Notes: generated by a model not told the origin, from the sequence alone. A stretch of DNA of 64,000 nucleotides from Punica granatum (GCF_007655135.1 NC_045129.1:31187122-31251121), one strand, 5' to 3'; shown: positions 46,759 through 59,503, numbered from the stretch's first letter. A program made the numbers and translations.

Positions 46759-48645
46759 GGGATCAAGATTATAGATGATCCGCACATACATCACACAGCC
46801 ATAAAATGTTAAATTAAACTGTTCATTAATTGCCATTACAGTTATTATATTGATATTGATTTGATCACGATGATGATGAGCCAATGAATATGTCGAATTC
46901 TTTATATTCTTTACAAGCTTTTTTTTTTCCTTCTAATTTTTTTTGGGTTTAATTTTATAATTTGTTGCCCCCTTTCCTTAATGATCGATCGTCTTGTAGT
47001 TGAAGTAGAATACAACTTTGAGTAAGTAAGTGGTTAGTGTTCATGGTTGCCTTTCATTCACGAAAAGTGAGTGAGTGAGTGAGTGAGAGGCATCTCTTTC
47101 CTTCCCCTCCCCACTTTTATCCTCTTCCCTTTTTATTACAAAAAAGAAAGGGAAAAAAAATAAAATAAAGAGCAAATGGTTTTCGTTACTTTCAAGTGGT
47201 GCGATAGCGATGTGTACGTCACTTGAACACTCAACTCTCGACAAGACTGGATCACTACCGTCCAGATCACCAGAATCAATCGATCGAACAAACAGCATGG
47301 ACTAATGAGACAAGTGTTTTTACACGAAACTAGAACTTCATTGAAGTTGGATTAGCAGATACATCGAATCACGGGCATTCAAGATCGATATTCATGAATG
47401 GCAAGGGGATCCATCGAGCTATAGGGTTTGGCAGGAGTGAACCAACACCACAACCAAGGGGCAGGGGTGGATTGGATTCCATTTGGGAGGCTTTGATTAA
47501 TTTCAGTATATAAAGCTGACTGAATATATAGGAACTCACACACTGCAATCTGTTTTTATAAAAACTATTAATGATTTCAGTCTAATAACTGGTATCAATC
47601 ACGAGATACTTTCATTAAATTTCGATTTATCATTATATTACATTTTTGAAAATTTATTTTAATTACCATATACTTTCACTGAATTCCAATTTACCATTAC
47701 ATTACATTCTTGTACTTCTCTTACGCGTGTTGTTTCATTAAATGATGAATGTGAAGAGAGAGAGGGAGAACAAGGCTGAGTTGGCAAGTGCCCTTAGCCT
47801 TGTGAATCCACCTGTATATCTTTATATTATATTTCTATGCCATCCTTTTTTAATTAATTTAGTTTCTTTGCACCGATCTTTTATGTTTCTTCTTCTTGGC
47901 CCTTGTTTTATTATATTCCTTTTTCCCTTTTTTTCAAGTTTTAGCAACTGTCCGCCTCACTTTTCAGTTCTCTTGGCCGACCCGTTACACCTAATTAACC
48001 AACTGCATATCCTCTCCCTTGTTTTCCAATCCAACTTGCTCCATTAACCTAACTCGGATCCGCTCGATCCGACGACTCTCTGCCTAACATTTCTTCAATA
48101 AACTCTCAGAGTCGGACACTGGGAATTACGCGAAGGTCCCGGTTTCGTTGAGTGTGGACAAAAACCTACGTTGTGCGCCCTCGAAATTTCAAGATACAAT
48201 TATATGTGAAAGTTAATTAACCGTTCCCAACACTTTTCTTTATTCATATTGATGATCATGGCCCATGAATGAACAGTCACATATAGACGTGGAGGCATTA
48301 ACATATGGCGGGAGTTGGAAGAGATCGCAAGAGCAATTGGACCCACACAAGGGGTCCAATTTGGGATAGTGGGGTTTCGGCCAGTTATCGTGTATATGCG
48401 AATCTAATTAAACATCATGTTCGACAAAAACTTCAAGCCCCATGGACGTTTTGATTAATCAATAAATAATAATGCACTGGGTCGTGCTTTGGTTTGGATG
48501 AGCATATGCATGTGCTGCCATTAAGTGCGAGATGATTAATCAACCATAATTCATGTGCATACATACATATATATATATATATATAGTTTATGTGCATAAT
48601 TCATGTGCATATATATATATATATAGTTTATGTGTTTGTGTGTGT

Positions 48646-48694
<49 letters not shown>

Positions 48695-50071
48695 GAAGAG
48701 AGATGGACGAGAAATGACTAACACTCAACTTCACCATACATGCGCAGGCACTCCATACATGTGTAATAGAGTGTTGGTGATGTGCACGTATGTATATATT
48801 TTGCCTGCGTGCTAATTGAGGACAACGAATAACATGTGGGCACATTTACAATGCCGTAGTGCCGATTCAACGACAAATGTTACACACGCGATAGCGCAAC
48901 TGTTTCATTTGGTTACCTTCAATAATAACTCGAGGGAACTCCTTGAACAGTCTAGCCTGACGATCTTTTATTAGTCATTTCCTAAATCCTAATCGTCAAG
49001 AAAGACCTAATATCACAAGCTAATAACCAACCGCATTCATTGCTTATACATGCATTGCCCGAGGAGCAGAACCGAGGATTTCGAGTAAAGCACAAAGATC
49101 TATATATGTCGTTATATTTGCCAGTGGCATACTTATTAATATATCTTAATTATCAGATTCCATTTTTGGTCCAGGAATATGATATGTGGACAGAATCTTC
49201 TTTAGAAGTGGGGCGATTTCTCCAAACCGAACATCCACTGGAAACGTCGGTGGCCATGAACATCCTGGCAAAGGCCAAATTCCAACTGCCTAGGACATTA
49301 ATTTTGAATGGATGAAATCACTATATACCTGTCATTTTCTCTTCCCCCTTTGTACAATTCTTGAAGTCTAAAAGGGCCTCACTTAGACGACGGGACAAAC
49401 TGATTCGAACCACCAGACGCGTGGTGGGTCAAGAGGCCCAGTACGTAGATGGAAAATCGACCGAGCATTGATCGGGAATTTCCAGAGACTTTGTCGAAAT
49501 TACTTGGGAGATTTTAGGAGCATGGCTTTATGCCTCGGGCACATTGGATTGTTTGATAATGACACATTAAGCTGCCTTGACGGAGGCTTTCTGACTCTTT
49601 GGGATATCAATCAGCCGGCCGGTAAAATGTTCCTCAGGAAATCCGCAGACACTGCCAAATATTACATTTTTCCTCCTTTAACTATAATTTCGATCACTGG
49701 CCCAAGTTTTTTTTTTTTTTATAAGTTAGGTAATCAAGGTACACTTTCATTTTCCATGGAACCTTACGTGCGTTTCCTCAATTGGGTATTCCTGGGAGAG
49801 GAGAGGACCTTCAATTGTGAAGACAGTCATTTTGCCCACAAATCCACCCCTTTGACGGAACCGGATTAGCACGTGAAGTTAAGAACGTGTGCATTCATTT
49901 TTCGTAACATAAGTCGGTCTTTTATAGCTCTCGACTAAATTCTAGAACTTTTCTGTCTAGTAGTCCTCGCTATCCACTGGCCCTGCCTAGGTAATTTACG
50001 GACCAATGTCGACCTTCAATTTGAAGAAAATTACAGATACATATGTTTGTTCGATGAATCAGGACATCAAG
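46759..50071. other. Intergenic, no gene recognised
   Basis: Poly-T near 46920 may be in the 3' flank of the zinc finger gene. At 47550-47710 a block (ATACTTTCA.T.AATT..GATTTA.CATTA.ATTACATT) occurs twice with ~75 bp spacing. (TA)n runs lie near 48570 and 48612. Frames at 49040-49315 and 49468-49869 are open but match nothing I know. Confidence 0.3.
48649..48690. repeat. (GA)n microsatellite
   Basis: Uninterrupted GA repeat of about 42 bases next to (TG)n and (TA)n. Confidence 0.9.
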
Positions 50072-50144
50072 GTTGCTGTGGTGTAGTGGTTATCACGTTA
50101 GTCTTACACACTAAAGGTCCCCAGTTCGATCCTGGGCAGCAACA
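50072..50144 (+). tRNA. tRNA-Val, anticodon UAC
   Basis: A complete 73-base cloverleaf. The acceptor stem GTTGCTG pairs with CAGCAAC. The D arm is GTG..CAC, and the anticodon stem TTAGT pairs with ACTAA around loop CTTACAC (anticodon TAC). The variable loop is AGGTC; the T arm is CCCAG-TTCGATC-CTGGG, and the discriminator is A. Internal A (TGGTGTAGTGG) and B (AGTTCGATCC) promoter boxes are intact, with no intron. T runs just downstream terminate pol III. It looks like a working nuclear gene reading GUA valine codons. Confidence 0.95.
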
Positions 50145-50169
50145 TTTTCTTTTTCCCTTTTTTTTTTTC
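50145..50169 (+). terminator. Pol III terminator after tRNA-Val
   Basis: TTTTCTTTTTCCCTTTTTTT starts directly after the discriminator base; T4 or longer runs are the pol III stop signal. Confidence 0.7.
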
Positions 50170-50435
50170 CCCTTCCTGAAGACCAATTGTAACAATTTCT
50201 TTTAAAATTTTTTTTACTCTATATATATATATATATATATGCGCACGCACACACTAGAGGATGACTCGCATTATGCACATGAATGACATAAAATAGATAA
50301 TGGGAAAAAATATTTACCTTAAATAATGTTCAAATATCGACTTAACAAATCCGAGAGTCTTTAACAGTATCAATTTGTTTTTTTTAAAATATATATATAT
50401 AAAAAGTTTGAAAAAAATTGCAAAAAACAATCGAA

Positions 50436-51243
50436 ATGGATCATGGATAGATAAAACATAGCATAGGTATAGAGGAGAGAGGGAGAGAAGAGAAGTGACG
50501 GAGAGATGGAGAGAGGATATAGGAAAATAGATAATTACTTAGATAAAGTTACAATTATGTCCTCAATTATGTGATTTTTATTAATTAGACTTACTTTTTT
50601 ATGAAATTTTTGGAAAACTGAAAGTTAAATAAAAGTTATCCTTCTTGCTTTATTATAGTACAGATAATTATAAGAATTATGCCAGCGCGGTATCACATAA
50701 ATCTTTTGTGTGAGTTCTTATTTCTAAAATTTAATAGTCTTGTTATTAGTTAGAGATTGAAATAATATTAGCAGTTAAAAATTTTAATTGATGAAATGAA
50801 TTAAAAAGATTAAGAGAAGGTGTTTGATGTTAGTGAGAGGAAAAGAGTGAGAAGGGAGAAAGAGAGAATGTGAGAGGAGAGTGAGGAATTAGTTTAGAAG
50901 AAACTTATAATTATTGATATATTCATAACTTTTTTAATATTTAATGGATATTAATTTTTTATTCTACTTTTATGGGTATTTTTTAGATAATGAAAGTTAC
51001 TCCAACTATCATCCTATTTCATTTTGGATCATGGATGGAGAAAAGTTAGCATGCGTATAGAGGAGAGACGGAGAGAAGAGAAGTGAGGGAGAGCGGGAGC
51101 GAGAATATGGGAAATAGATAATTATTTAGATAAAGTTAAAATTATGTCCTTAATTATATGATTTTTATTAATTAGACTTATTTTTGTAAGAAGTTTGAGA
51201 TAGTGAACGTTAAATAAAAGTCATCCGTCTTGCTTTATAATTG
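50436..51243. repeat. Pair of ~220 bp direct repeats
   Basis: The segments 50436-50655 and 51024-51243 share GGATCATGGATGGA, TATAGAGGAGAGA.GGAGAG, GGAAATAGATAATTA.TTAG and TTATTAATTAGACTTA, plus CTTGCTTTAT at their ends. They are in the same orientation, ~590 bases apart, with purine-rich inner text. They do not begin TG or end CA, so LTRs are unlikely. The spacer (50656-51023) has no frame. Confidence 0.6.
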
Positions 51244-51381
51244 GATAACATTCGCTTTATCAATTCTGAAGATATCAAGAACAAATGAGCAGCTTTGACG
51301 TATTTCAACATTTTCTTCTTTTCTCTTTTTCTTAAGAACAATTTTAACAATTTTCTTTTTTTATTGTATATATAATTATAA

Positions 51382-52550
51382 GGGAAAAATATATGCCATA
51401 ACATAACTTTTTACTTTTATGTCAATTTTATCACAACATTTTAAAATTATACTATATAGCATAACGTTTAAGGCATATTGTCAATTATAGTCTGACGTTA
51501 AATTATCTGTGAAAATTAAATGGAAGGTTGATGTGGGTCGCACGTGAATGAATAGTGGGCTCAGACTCTTACCATATGCAGAATAACCCATATTTCAACT
51601 CGCACAGCCCTTTTACCTACCCGACTCCCTCACCATCAATATCCGAATATCATTTTGCCCTCTTCATATTCAAAATTTCTCTTTTTGAAAACAACCACAC
51701 CATCAATAGAATGGAAAAAAAATCACTTATTGTACTTATTACAGTTCATATAGTGATCGATGGATAAAAAATTGTTGGAAAGAAACTGGAAGCTCATACC
51801 TGTCAAATGAAATACAAACCTTAATTTGTTTTCTTCTATGGAACAAAAGAGTGAAAAGTATGAAGAGAGAGACTACTAAGCTTATGGATGAAGAGGGCGG
51901 AGAAAGGCAAACCCTGAACTAATGAAAAATTTGGGGCTGCAGTGAGGCGGGATATGTGTGAAGAGGCGGGAATGGTATTCAGGCATTGATGGTGAGGGAA
52001 TAGGGTGAGTAATGCAAAATTGTTAGAAAGAAAGTAGAAGCTCATACCTGTAAAATAAAATGCAAAACTTAATTTGTTTTCTTTTATGGGAATAAAAGAG
52101 TGAGAAGCATGAAAAGAGAAACTGACAAGCTCATGGGTGAAGAGGGCAGAGAAAGGCAAAGCATTAAATTGAAGAGAAATTTGAGGCTGCAGTAAGGAGG
52201 GACATGTGTGAAGAGATGTGAATGGTATTTTGGCATTAATGGTGAGTCACCGAGCAAGTGATTATTTCCCAAGTGATAAGAGTCTAGGCTTACTTTTCAT
52301 CCATAGGTGTGTCACATCAGCCTTCTATTTAATTTTTACAGGAAATTTGACGTCATGACATAATTGACACTATACCATAAACGATGTATTATATAATGTA
52401 ATTTTAAATATTATGATAAAATGGACACAAAAGTAAAATATTGTGCTATGGTTGACATTATACTCTAAACGATGTGATATATGATGTAATTTTAAAAGAT
52501 TATGATAAAATTAATATAAAACAAAATATTGTGATATGACATTTTTTTGC
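51382..52550. mobile_element. Mutator-like element with exact 9-bp duplication
   Basis: TAATTATAA lies at 51373-51381 and 52551-52559, an exact 9-bp direct repeat. The left end is GGGAAAAATATATGCCATAA; the right end, reverse strand, is GCAAAAAAATGTCATATCAC. Inverted arms (~165 bp left) share TTTTATCACAACATTTTAAAA, a CGTTTA.GGCATA block and AAATTAAATGGAAGG-TTGATGTG. The right arm is longer because its outer ~95 bp are duplicated. The interior is a 248 bp unit repeated head to tail (51772-52019, 52020-52245). The minus-strand frame 51836-52159 is read-through of that tandem unit, not a gene. It ends 268 bases from the 3' end of the bL9 coding region. Confidence 0.85.
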
Positions 52551-52817
52551 TAATTATAATGGGATAGTATTTGCTTTACTTATCAATTCTAAAGATATCA
52601 ACAAATAAAAGCTTTGATATATTTTAATACACAAATTTGAACGGCTATTTTGATTCACAAAGAACTCTTACTTGCTTTACTCTAAAGATTACACAATCAC
52701 TACATTTCTCCTTCCCAAAACCATTCCCCTAATGCACCTCTACATATGTATCAAATTACGCTTCTTATACAAGTCGAGCTCAGTGGGGATCGCATCAAGC
52801 TGGACACTGCCCATCTC

Positions 52818-54851
52818 TCAGTTCGCATACACGTTCACCCTCACTCGAGCGGTTACTTCAGGGTGAAGCTTCAGCTCTGCCACATATTCCCCTGTTTCGC
52901 GTATCTCTGGAAGTTCTACGATTCGCTTGTCTACTTCCCTGTTGATCAGTTGACTGAGTGACATACAGAATGGCGATGAAGAATTGAGACAGAGGGAGAA
53001 GAACAAACACGACCCATTATTACCTCTGAAGTTGAGCCTTGATAATGTCCACGAGGTCTTGAGCAGTCACGCTGCCAAAACAAGCAAAATCTCAACATTT
53101 CGGCCATATAGAATATGGAATGTTGGTGTTTAATTCATATCAGCTTACGTTCCGAAGATCTGCTTTCCTTTTCCACCCTTGCGCTTCACCTTAAAAGCTC
53201 CGACGGTTTCGAACATTAGAGCAAGTTGCTGGGCTTCTTCTTTCACCTGAGAAGGGAAATTATGGAATCATCACCAGAATATTTTCCAACAGACATTGCA
53301 AAACAGAATTTCCTATCTGAAAAACAGAGAATCCGCAGTATATTGGCTTGTAAGGGCTTGATCTTGGATCTCACATCAATAAACTTAATGACATGACAGC
53401 AGAGGACGTCAAATCCATGACATATCAAATCCTCTAGGACTGGTATTTAAACCAAAGGCATGTCACATTAAATTTCACTATAATTCTCTATCCATGCAAA
53501 GAGGATCGTGTTTTTATATGATCAAATACGATAATATTTATTGGTAAGTCAGCTGATCAGATTATATCATTCATTAGTATAACAGTTCATCAAAGATGAA
53601 TGAGAAAATATCGGTAAGCGATGACGAATGATATGGGAAAGGAGTAAGAATCTAAGATTTAAGTACCCGAATCTTCTCAGCCTCGATTCTTTCTTCTTCA
53701 ATTTTCATTTCCCTGTAAGGGGAAAAAGAACGAGAAAAAGAAAAAGAAACCAGAGCAGCATGGATCACTAAATGCGAAATCAGTAATCTGCTAGCATGTA
53801 AGATGATACAAATGAATATTTTTCAAGGACTCGCATTCAGGAACCAACATTGGCATGGTTTCTCTTACTTAATTGTGCAGTTGTTTGAGGGCCTCATGAG
53901 GCCACTGGCAAATAGTATTCTCGATATTGGAAGAAATGAAACACTTTTGAACGTATCGGCAGATCAAGTGACTGGACACTCTCCGTAACTGCATACATTC
54001 TTTAACTGAATTTATGATCAATCAGCATTTCCAAAAGGGTTTAGAGCCTAAAACATTGGGCTAGCCTTTCTACGATGATTATGAATGCCCCCAACACATT
54101 AAATGGGCTCAAAAAAGACATCTACATCGCTTCCTTCCTAGGCAGCATTTCTCTAATACCAAATGTGTCTAGGCAAATCATAATGTGAGAACACCTCAGC
54201 TTTATGTGATCAAACACTCCTCCACAATCCAAGAACTCGAATTCCAAAGTGAGATACAATATTTGAAATTCCAAAGATAACTCTAAACCAGAGAATGAAA
54301 TACTCAGGCTGGGTTAAGCATATTACTTGAGCAGAAAAGGAGTGACAATCTGAGCCTTTCCCGTGGGCAAGAGAAAGTTCCGGTAGTACCCGGCCCTCAC
54401 ATCCAGCAGCTCACCCTTGTTCCCCAGGGACACCACGTCCTCCTTCAGTATTATCTGAGCAGAGACAGAATGCCACACGCAGAGACAAATCAGTATCCCC
54501 ATCTCCCAAACTCCTCCATTTCCTCAACTCCCCCAAAACTACTCATCAAAAAGCCATCTTTTAGACACCCATATAGCAAAATTGGGATTTTCCCACCACA
54601 ATGCAGCAAGCCAAACAAGAACTTCCATCAGAGTAATGGCTACGGCCCGAGTGGAAGCAGACAAGGAGAACCCATTTCGTGAGTTTTCATGTATCATTTA
54701 CCTTGCGGGTCTTCTTGGTTTTCTTCTGGGCGAAAACCAGCAGCCCAGTTCTCTTGTCGGGCAGCTTGGTGGCCTCATTGCTGCAACCGCCGAAGCTCTG
54801 GAGCAGGGACGAGGAGCTCCTCCACGAGAGCGTCGCTGCCGGTGACGACAT
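52818..54851 (-). CDS. RPL9: Plastid 50S ribosomal protein bL9, six exons
   Basis: Exons on the minus strand are 54851-54702, 54454-54327, 53712-53667, 53246-53149, 53071-53024 and 52938-52818; 196 residues with all GT..AG introns and frame kept. Residues 1 to ~45 ([19 protein letters not shown] start) are a Ser-rich transit peptide. The mature protein starts near [15 protein letters not shown]. The bL9 N-domain is clear ([20 protein letters not shown] then PTGKAQ), followed by the linking helix ([20 protein letters not shown]) and C-domain ([34 protein letters not shown]). It binds 23S rRNA near the L1 stalk base in plastid ribosomes. The frame is open upstream of 54851, but family alignment and the transit peptide favour this ATG. 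Confidence 0.95.
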
Positions 54852-55012
54852 TCCCCAATTTCTTGGCCTTCCCACTCGCTCTGGCTCGATCAATCTTATC
54901 CGGTGACGTTCTTCTCCAGCTGCTTCTGCTGCTCGTAAGCCTCTCTTATCTGTTTCGCGGTGCAAAGGAGGGAGAGAGAGGGACAGAGGTAAGAGACCCG
55001 TCTGACGCTTTA

Positions 55013-55071
55013 TGGGCTGTTGCTTGTTGATGGGCCTCGGAGGAGAACGGGTTGGGCCGACCAGGGCCCAC
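55013..55071 (-). promoter_or_regulatory. Site II (TGGGCY) cluster upstream of RPL9
   Basis: TGGGCT at 55013, TGGGCC at 55032 and 55054 and GGGCCCA at 55065, lying 160-220 bases before the bL9 start. TGGGCY clusters bound by TCP factors are a hallmark of plant ribosomal-protein promoters, so this likely marks the core promoter. Confidence 0.6.
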
Positions 55072-55936
55072 GGGACCCCTTCCCCTGCGATTTGCCCACA
55101 CGCCCCGATACAGGAGGTCATCCGTAACTGCACAAAACATGTGGGGCTTGAATTGAATCGAGAAGATACCCTCACATCTGACATTACAGAACCTAATCCT
55201 TTGCTTATCAGTTCTATGTTATGCATGTTCGAGTTCAAATGCCTATTGAAGCCATTACAGTTCAAAATCTCCCAAGAGGAATTAAGCTTTGACTGGATTA
55301 ATCGAAATATACACAATATTGCTTGACTAGCTCTTCTAGCTCTTCTCTGCATAAGAGAAGCATCGAGTGGGTAGGCTCACCCAGTGCATGTTACCTCATC
55401 TAATGTCTTACTAATTCATATTTTAATATACTGTAAAGGTATTAAATTGTAATAATTTACTATTATGAGTTGTAATAATATAAGAGAAAAAACAGAAATT
55501 AAAGGTTTATTGGATAATTTATTGAAATTAACTAAATTTATTCAAATTCACAAAAGCTTAATAAATGAGAAAAATGCATCAAAGAATATAGATGTTCAAA
55601 AATTTAAAGGCTTTATAATTACTATTCTTTTGCAAGGTAAATTGACGATTTTGACATAATAGAATTTTTAAAAATTATTTTATTAGAAATTTCATTGATA
55701 ATTGAAATCAATAAATATGTAAACGAATCTTTGCTAATAATTGTCGAATTAATTTTTTTTATCATTGAAATATAAAATCTACCATATTCAAATTCATATG
55801 GTGAAAAAAAAAACAGAGAATTGTAATGTAACACAAACTCTCTAATAATCCATATCAAATATTACTTTCATACTCATTTTCTTATTATGAAAATTTTTGT
55901 ACAAATCTATGCAATGCACGGGTCCAACAATCTAGT
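55072..55936. other. RPL9 upstream flank and an older Helitron-type 3' end
   Basis: From about 55430 the composition turns strongly AT-rich. ATGCAATGCACGGGTCC at 55910-55926 followed by CTAGT at 55932-55936 is a short hairpin plus a CTAGT terminus, the layout of a Helitron 3' end on the plus strand. Its 5' end was not located. Confidence 0.4.
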
Positions 55937-58159
55937 CTATCTATATATAGTAAAAGCCACTTGAATAGTAATAAAAATGCTCTTGATTAATGCAATTGAA
56001 AAATATTTAAAAGAATAAACTTCGATTTTAAAAAAAATACTTGAAGATATAGCAAACATGTATAGATACTTGCATGCAATAAATGCAATTAGTTATAGCA
56101 TTGCAAGTACCTAAATACCTTAATAACTAGTGTTTGATCCTGTGCATTGCACTAGATTCCTTTCATAAATTCATTATCAATTTATATTGTAATTAGTTTT
56201 ATCTAAGAAGACTATTTTTCTTATTAAGAGTAACAATTTTTGTTAATTATTAATTTTACAATTTCAACAATATTTTTCAATAATTTTTGAATAATTTTTG
56301 TTAAAACTTTTAAAATTAATAACTTTCCAACTGTTTGTCTTCTTAATCACCAATTTTTAAAAAAAATCCTTACTTAATATTATTCGTAGCATTGCCATAA
56401 TTTTTTTTATTTTATATCATTACCTAGTCTATTTTCCATGCATACACGGCCTTATTTTTATTTATCTAGTGTTGTAGTTACTCATTTATAATATCAAAAT
56501 GTTTATATTATTAATTCATTCAATATTTTAACATGATCATCGAATCGAAAGTTCAATATAGTTTTATTCATAAACTTCACTCTTTTATATTACATGCTAT
56601 CTTCGTAAAACTTTTAATTTTTCATAACTCTAATGGTCCATTATTTACTTTTGATTAAAAGGATATTGCATTTTGCAATTAGCATTTTCATTATTTTCAA
56701 ATTATATTATCTTTCACATTTTTAAATTTAAGTACTATTTATTTATTTTTCTATAAATTTTCAATTACATTGATTAAATCACATTTATTTTTCATGGAAG
56801 TCAATTTTATTAGATATAGATACGTAATTTATAATACTAATAACTTTAAATTATTATTTACATTTATTGATGGCATCTATTGCAAAACGTAGTTAGTTTT
56901 ACTATATATAGATAATAAGAAAAATTAAAGAAAGAATGTAATTAAAGATATTTAACAAAGAAAAAAATGAGAATCAGCACCTAAAGTCAAAAGATAGGGG
57001 TAATTAGATTTTTAATAAATGAAGTAAATTAAAATTGAAACAAAAATTATTAAATAAAAATTAACTATGAAAGTGATAATATTAACAATACTTAAAAGGA
57101 AAAGAAGAAATATGCAATAAGCGCTTCACAGAAATCATGACAATGAAAATGTTAGAAGATGCCACTATATTACAACTAGAATTAAAAAGAAATTAAATTA
57201 ACCACAAAAAAGATTATAAGATATATTAAAATAATAAATAACATCGGATTAAAAGAATTATTTCTATAAGTCTTGAATACAACGAATTACATTTGAACTT
57301 ATAAATTTTCAGTAAAAAATCAGCCTCGACGTATGAAAGAGAGGACTTTCAATACTAAGTATTTGGCAAAAATTTTAATCTTTTAATACTTTATGTGTTT
57401 TTTAGTTTCTTAGAGAAATTTCTATTCATAAAAAAGAATGGCAGCATGAATTTAGTAATTCAATTGGTGATATTTATTAATTCATTTAAATAAGAATAGA
57501 ATAGTTTGAATAAACTTGTGCAATCCACGGGGATATAAACTTATTTTGTTACTGAGTAAAATGCCATTTACAAACATAACAAATATTAAAACAAGATTAC
57601 ATTTTTGAGATATGTCAACTTGATTATTATAAGTAATAAAGTTACAAAATAATATTTAGAATAAACTCGTGCAATGCACGGAATAGAAATTTATTTTGTT
57701 AGTAAGTAACATGCCGTTGATAAATATAACAAACATTCAAAAAATTACTTTTATAAATAATGCGTATGCTTCAATTGATTCGATAGAAAAAAAAGTAGAA
57801 AAATAAATATTAATTTTAAAATTATAAAATAAAATAATTTAAAAATAATGAAATATTAATTGGAATATATAATATCTTTTTGGTCAAAAGTGAGTAATAA
57901 TAAACTATTATACTTATGCAATCCTTGATATTTTACCAAAAAACATGTAATATAAAAGTAAAATATTGAATAAAATTATATTAAACACTTTCAATTTAGA
58001 ATGATGTTCGTATATTCTGTACAAGTTTGATGATCATGTTAAAATATTTGACTTAATAATATTAAACCGAATATTATGTTTTAACATGATACATGGGTAA
58101 ATATAATGATAACCAAATAACTAAAATAAACTCGTGCAATGGACGGGTAGTATGCTAGT
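55937..58159 (+). mobile_element. Helitron-like AT-rich element(s), nested ends
   Basis: It starts TCTATCTATATATAGTAAAA (55936 on), the usual TC...TA-rich plant Helitron 5' text. It ends CTCGTGCAATGGACGGG then TAGTATGCTAGT at 58159, a near-hairpin plus CTAGT. Inside lie further end-like motifs: on the minus strand GTGCAATGCACAGGATC then CACTAGT (56127-56155), and plus-strand GTGCAATCCACGGGG (57517) and GTGCAATGCACGG (57669). No Rep/helicase frame exists. The boundaries are inferred from motifs, without target evidence beyond A/T flanks. Confidence 0.5.
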
Positions 58160-58705
58160 TATTGATAGTTTTAAGTTGACTAAGGAATATAATTCTGTTA
58201 TTGAACCGGATGATTACCCATCTTCATTAACAACAATTTAAGCTCAAAGAAATCTAGACTGCTAGCGAACCCTACAATAATTAATCCAACTAGACGGATG
58301 GGCAGAGATTTTGATGCCTAGATGTTTTTTTTTTTTTGATAAGGGCATATTTTAATTTTTATTATTTTTTAAATCTACAGTTATAAAACATAATAATTTA
58401 ATAATATCATAAAAAAGAAAAATTCAATAGCTCTTTTTTACTAAATTATGTAAACCTTCTTACTTCTATCATAATATATATTTTATTATATTTAATGAAT
58501 TACAACGTGTCTCAACCATATTAAGTCAAATGTCCTTTATTTCTTCGCTGAATACGCAAAGTCACTCAATGTAAGGACTTCTTTGTCCTATGTGGCACAA
58601 TATGGAGAATGGTTCCGGCTTTTATAATTTATATAGATTGTCAATCTAATTACATAAGTTAATGAGTTCCTTTCTCTTCAAGCTTATCGTTTTTCAAATT
58701 CTTTA
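58160..58705. other. AT-rich spacer
   Basis: Nothing recognisable; a poly-T run lies near 58326-58339. Confidence 0.3.
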
Positions 58706-59366
58706 GGAAAAAAGGGCACTTTTCATTCTCAACCTTAGGCGTTTCCACCACTTTTTCCATTAAGCTTTATTTTTTGTCAGTCTTGTCTTAACCTTTCAAT
58801 TTTTTGCCACTTTAGTCTGGTCGTCCATTTTTCATTAAAAAATACATTTACCTTCCAAAAAATATATTTTAAAATATTATAATTTTCGAATTTATTAAAA
58901 ATACACAAATATTCTGAAATTTGAAATATGAAAAAAAAAAGGGCAAATATGTTGGTGGGGGTTCCATACCGGCAATTGCCCCCCAGGGAAGTTCGCCAAA
59001 GGCGCCTGAGGTTCAGTTGCCGATGGGAGAGCCCCCATTGTCGGGACAACTACCCTCTATCTCTCTTCGTAATGCCTCCAGCAACCTCTTTGGGGGGCAA
59101 TCGCTGGTGGGTGAACTCCTACTAGTAATCTGCTTCCAAGAAACTTTTTTTATTTTTAAAATTTTCCTTTTTTGAAAAAGTTCAATAATTATAAGTATTG
59201 TAAACACTATTTTTTGGATGGAAACTGTGTTTTAATGGAGAAAATGGACGCCCGATCAAACTTGCAAAAAAATGAAAGGTTGAGGATGAGAGTGACCAAA
59301 GGTAAAGATTTAGGACGAAAATGACAAAAAAGGCCAAAAGTTGAGGACCAAAAATTTCTCTTTCCC
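58706..59366. mobile_element. Mutator-like element with GC-rich core
   Basis: Arms of ~130 bp are inverted. Left: GGAAAAAAGGGCACTTTTCA, CTCAACCTTAGGC, AACCTTTCAATTTTTTGCCA, CGTCCATTTTTCATTAAAA. Right, reverse strand: GGGAAAGAGAAATTTTTGG, CTCAACTTTTGGC, AACCTTTCATTTTTTTGCAA, CGTCCATTTTCTCCATTAAAA. Candidate duplications AATTCTTTA and GATTTCTTA agree at 6 of 9. The core (58950-59120) is abruptly GC-rich (GGTGGGGGTTCC, GGCGCCTGAGG, CAACCTCTTTGGGGGG), perhaps captured DNA. Frames crossing it are not recognisable. Confidence 0.65.
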
Positions 59367-59472
59367 GATTTCTTATTATATATAGTATGGCATGATTAAT
59401 TTGATTATTTGTTGAGTACATATCGTTTTATTTTATATCTAGCTTAATCAAGCAGCTCCTTCCCATGCTTAT

Positions 59473-59503
<31 letters not shown>

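Noticed and set aside
49040..49869. Frames of 91 and 133 codons
   Set aside because: No family resemblance, no splice structure or promoter that could support them; left as unassigned.
51836..52272. Repetitive 107-codon minus-strand frame (twofold FSALF-type repeat)
   Set aside because: Product of the 248 bp tandem duplication inside a transposon; no conservation expected.
54687..55352. 221-codon minus-strand frame extending the bL9 exon upstream
   Set aside because: Only the last ~50 codons match bL9; the rest is 5' UTR and promoter that happens to be open.
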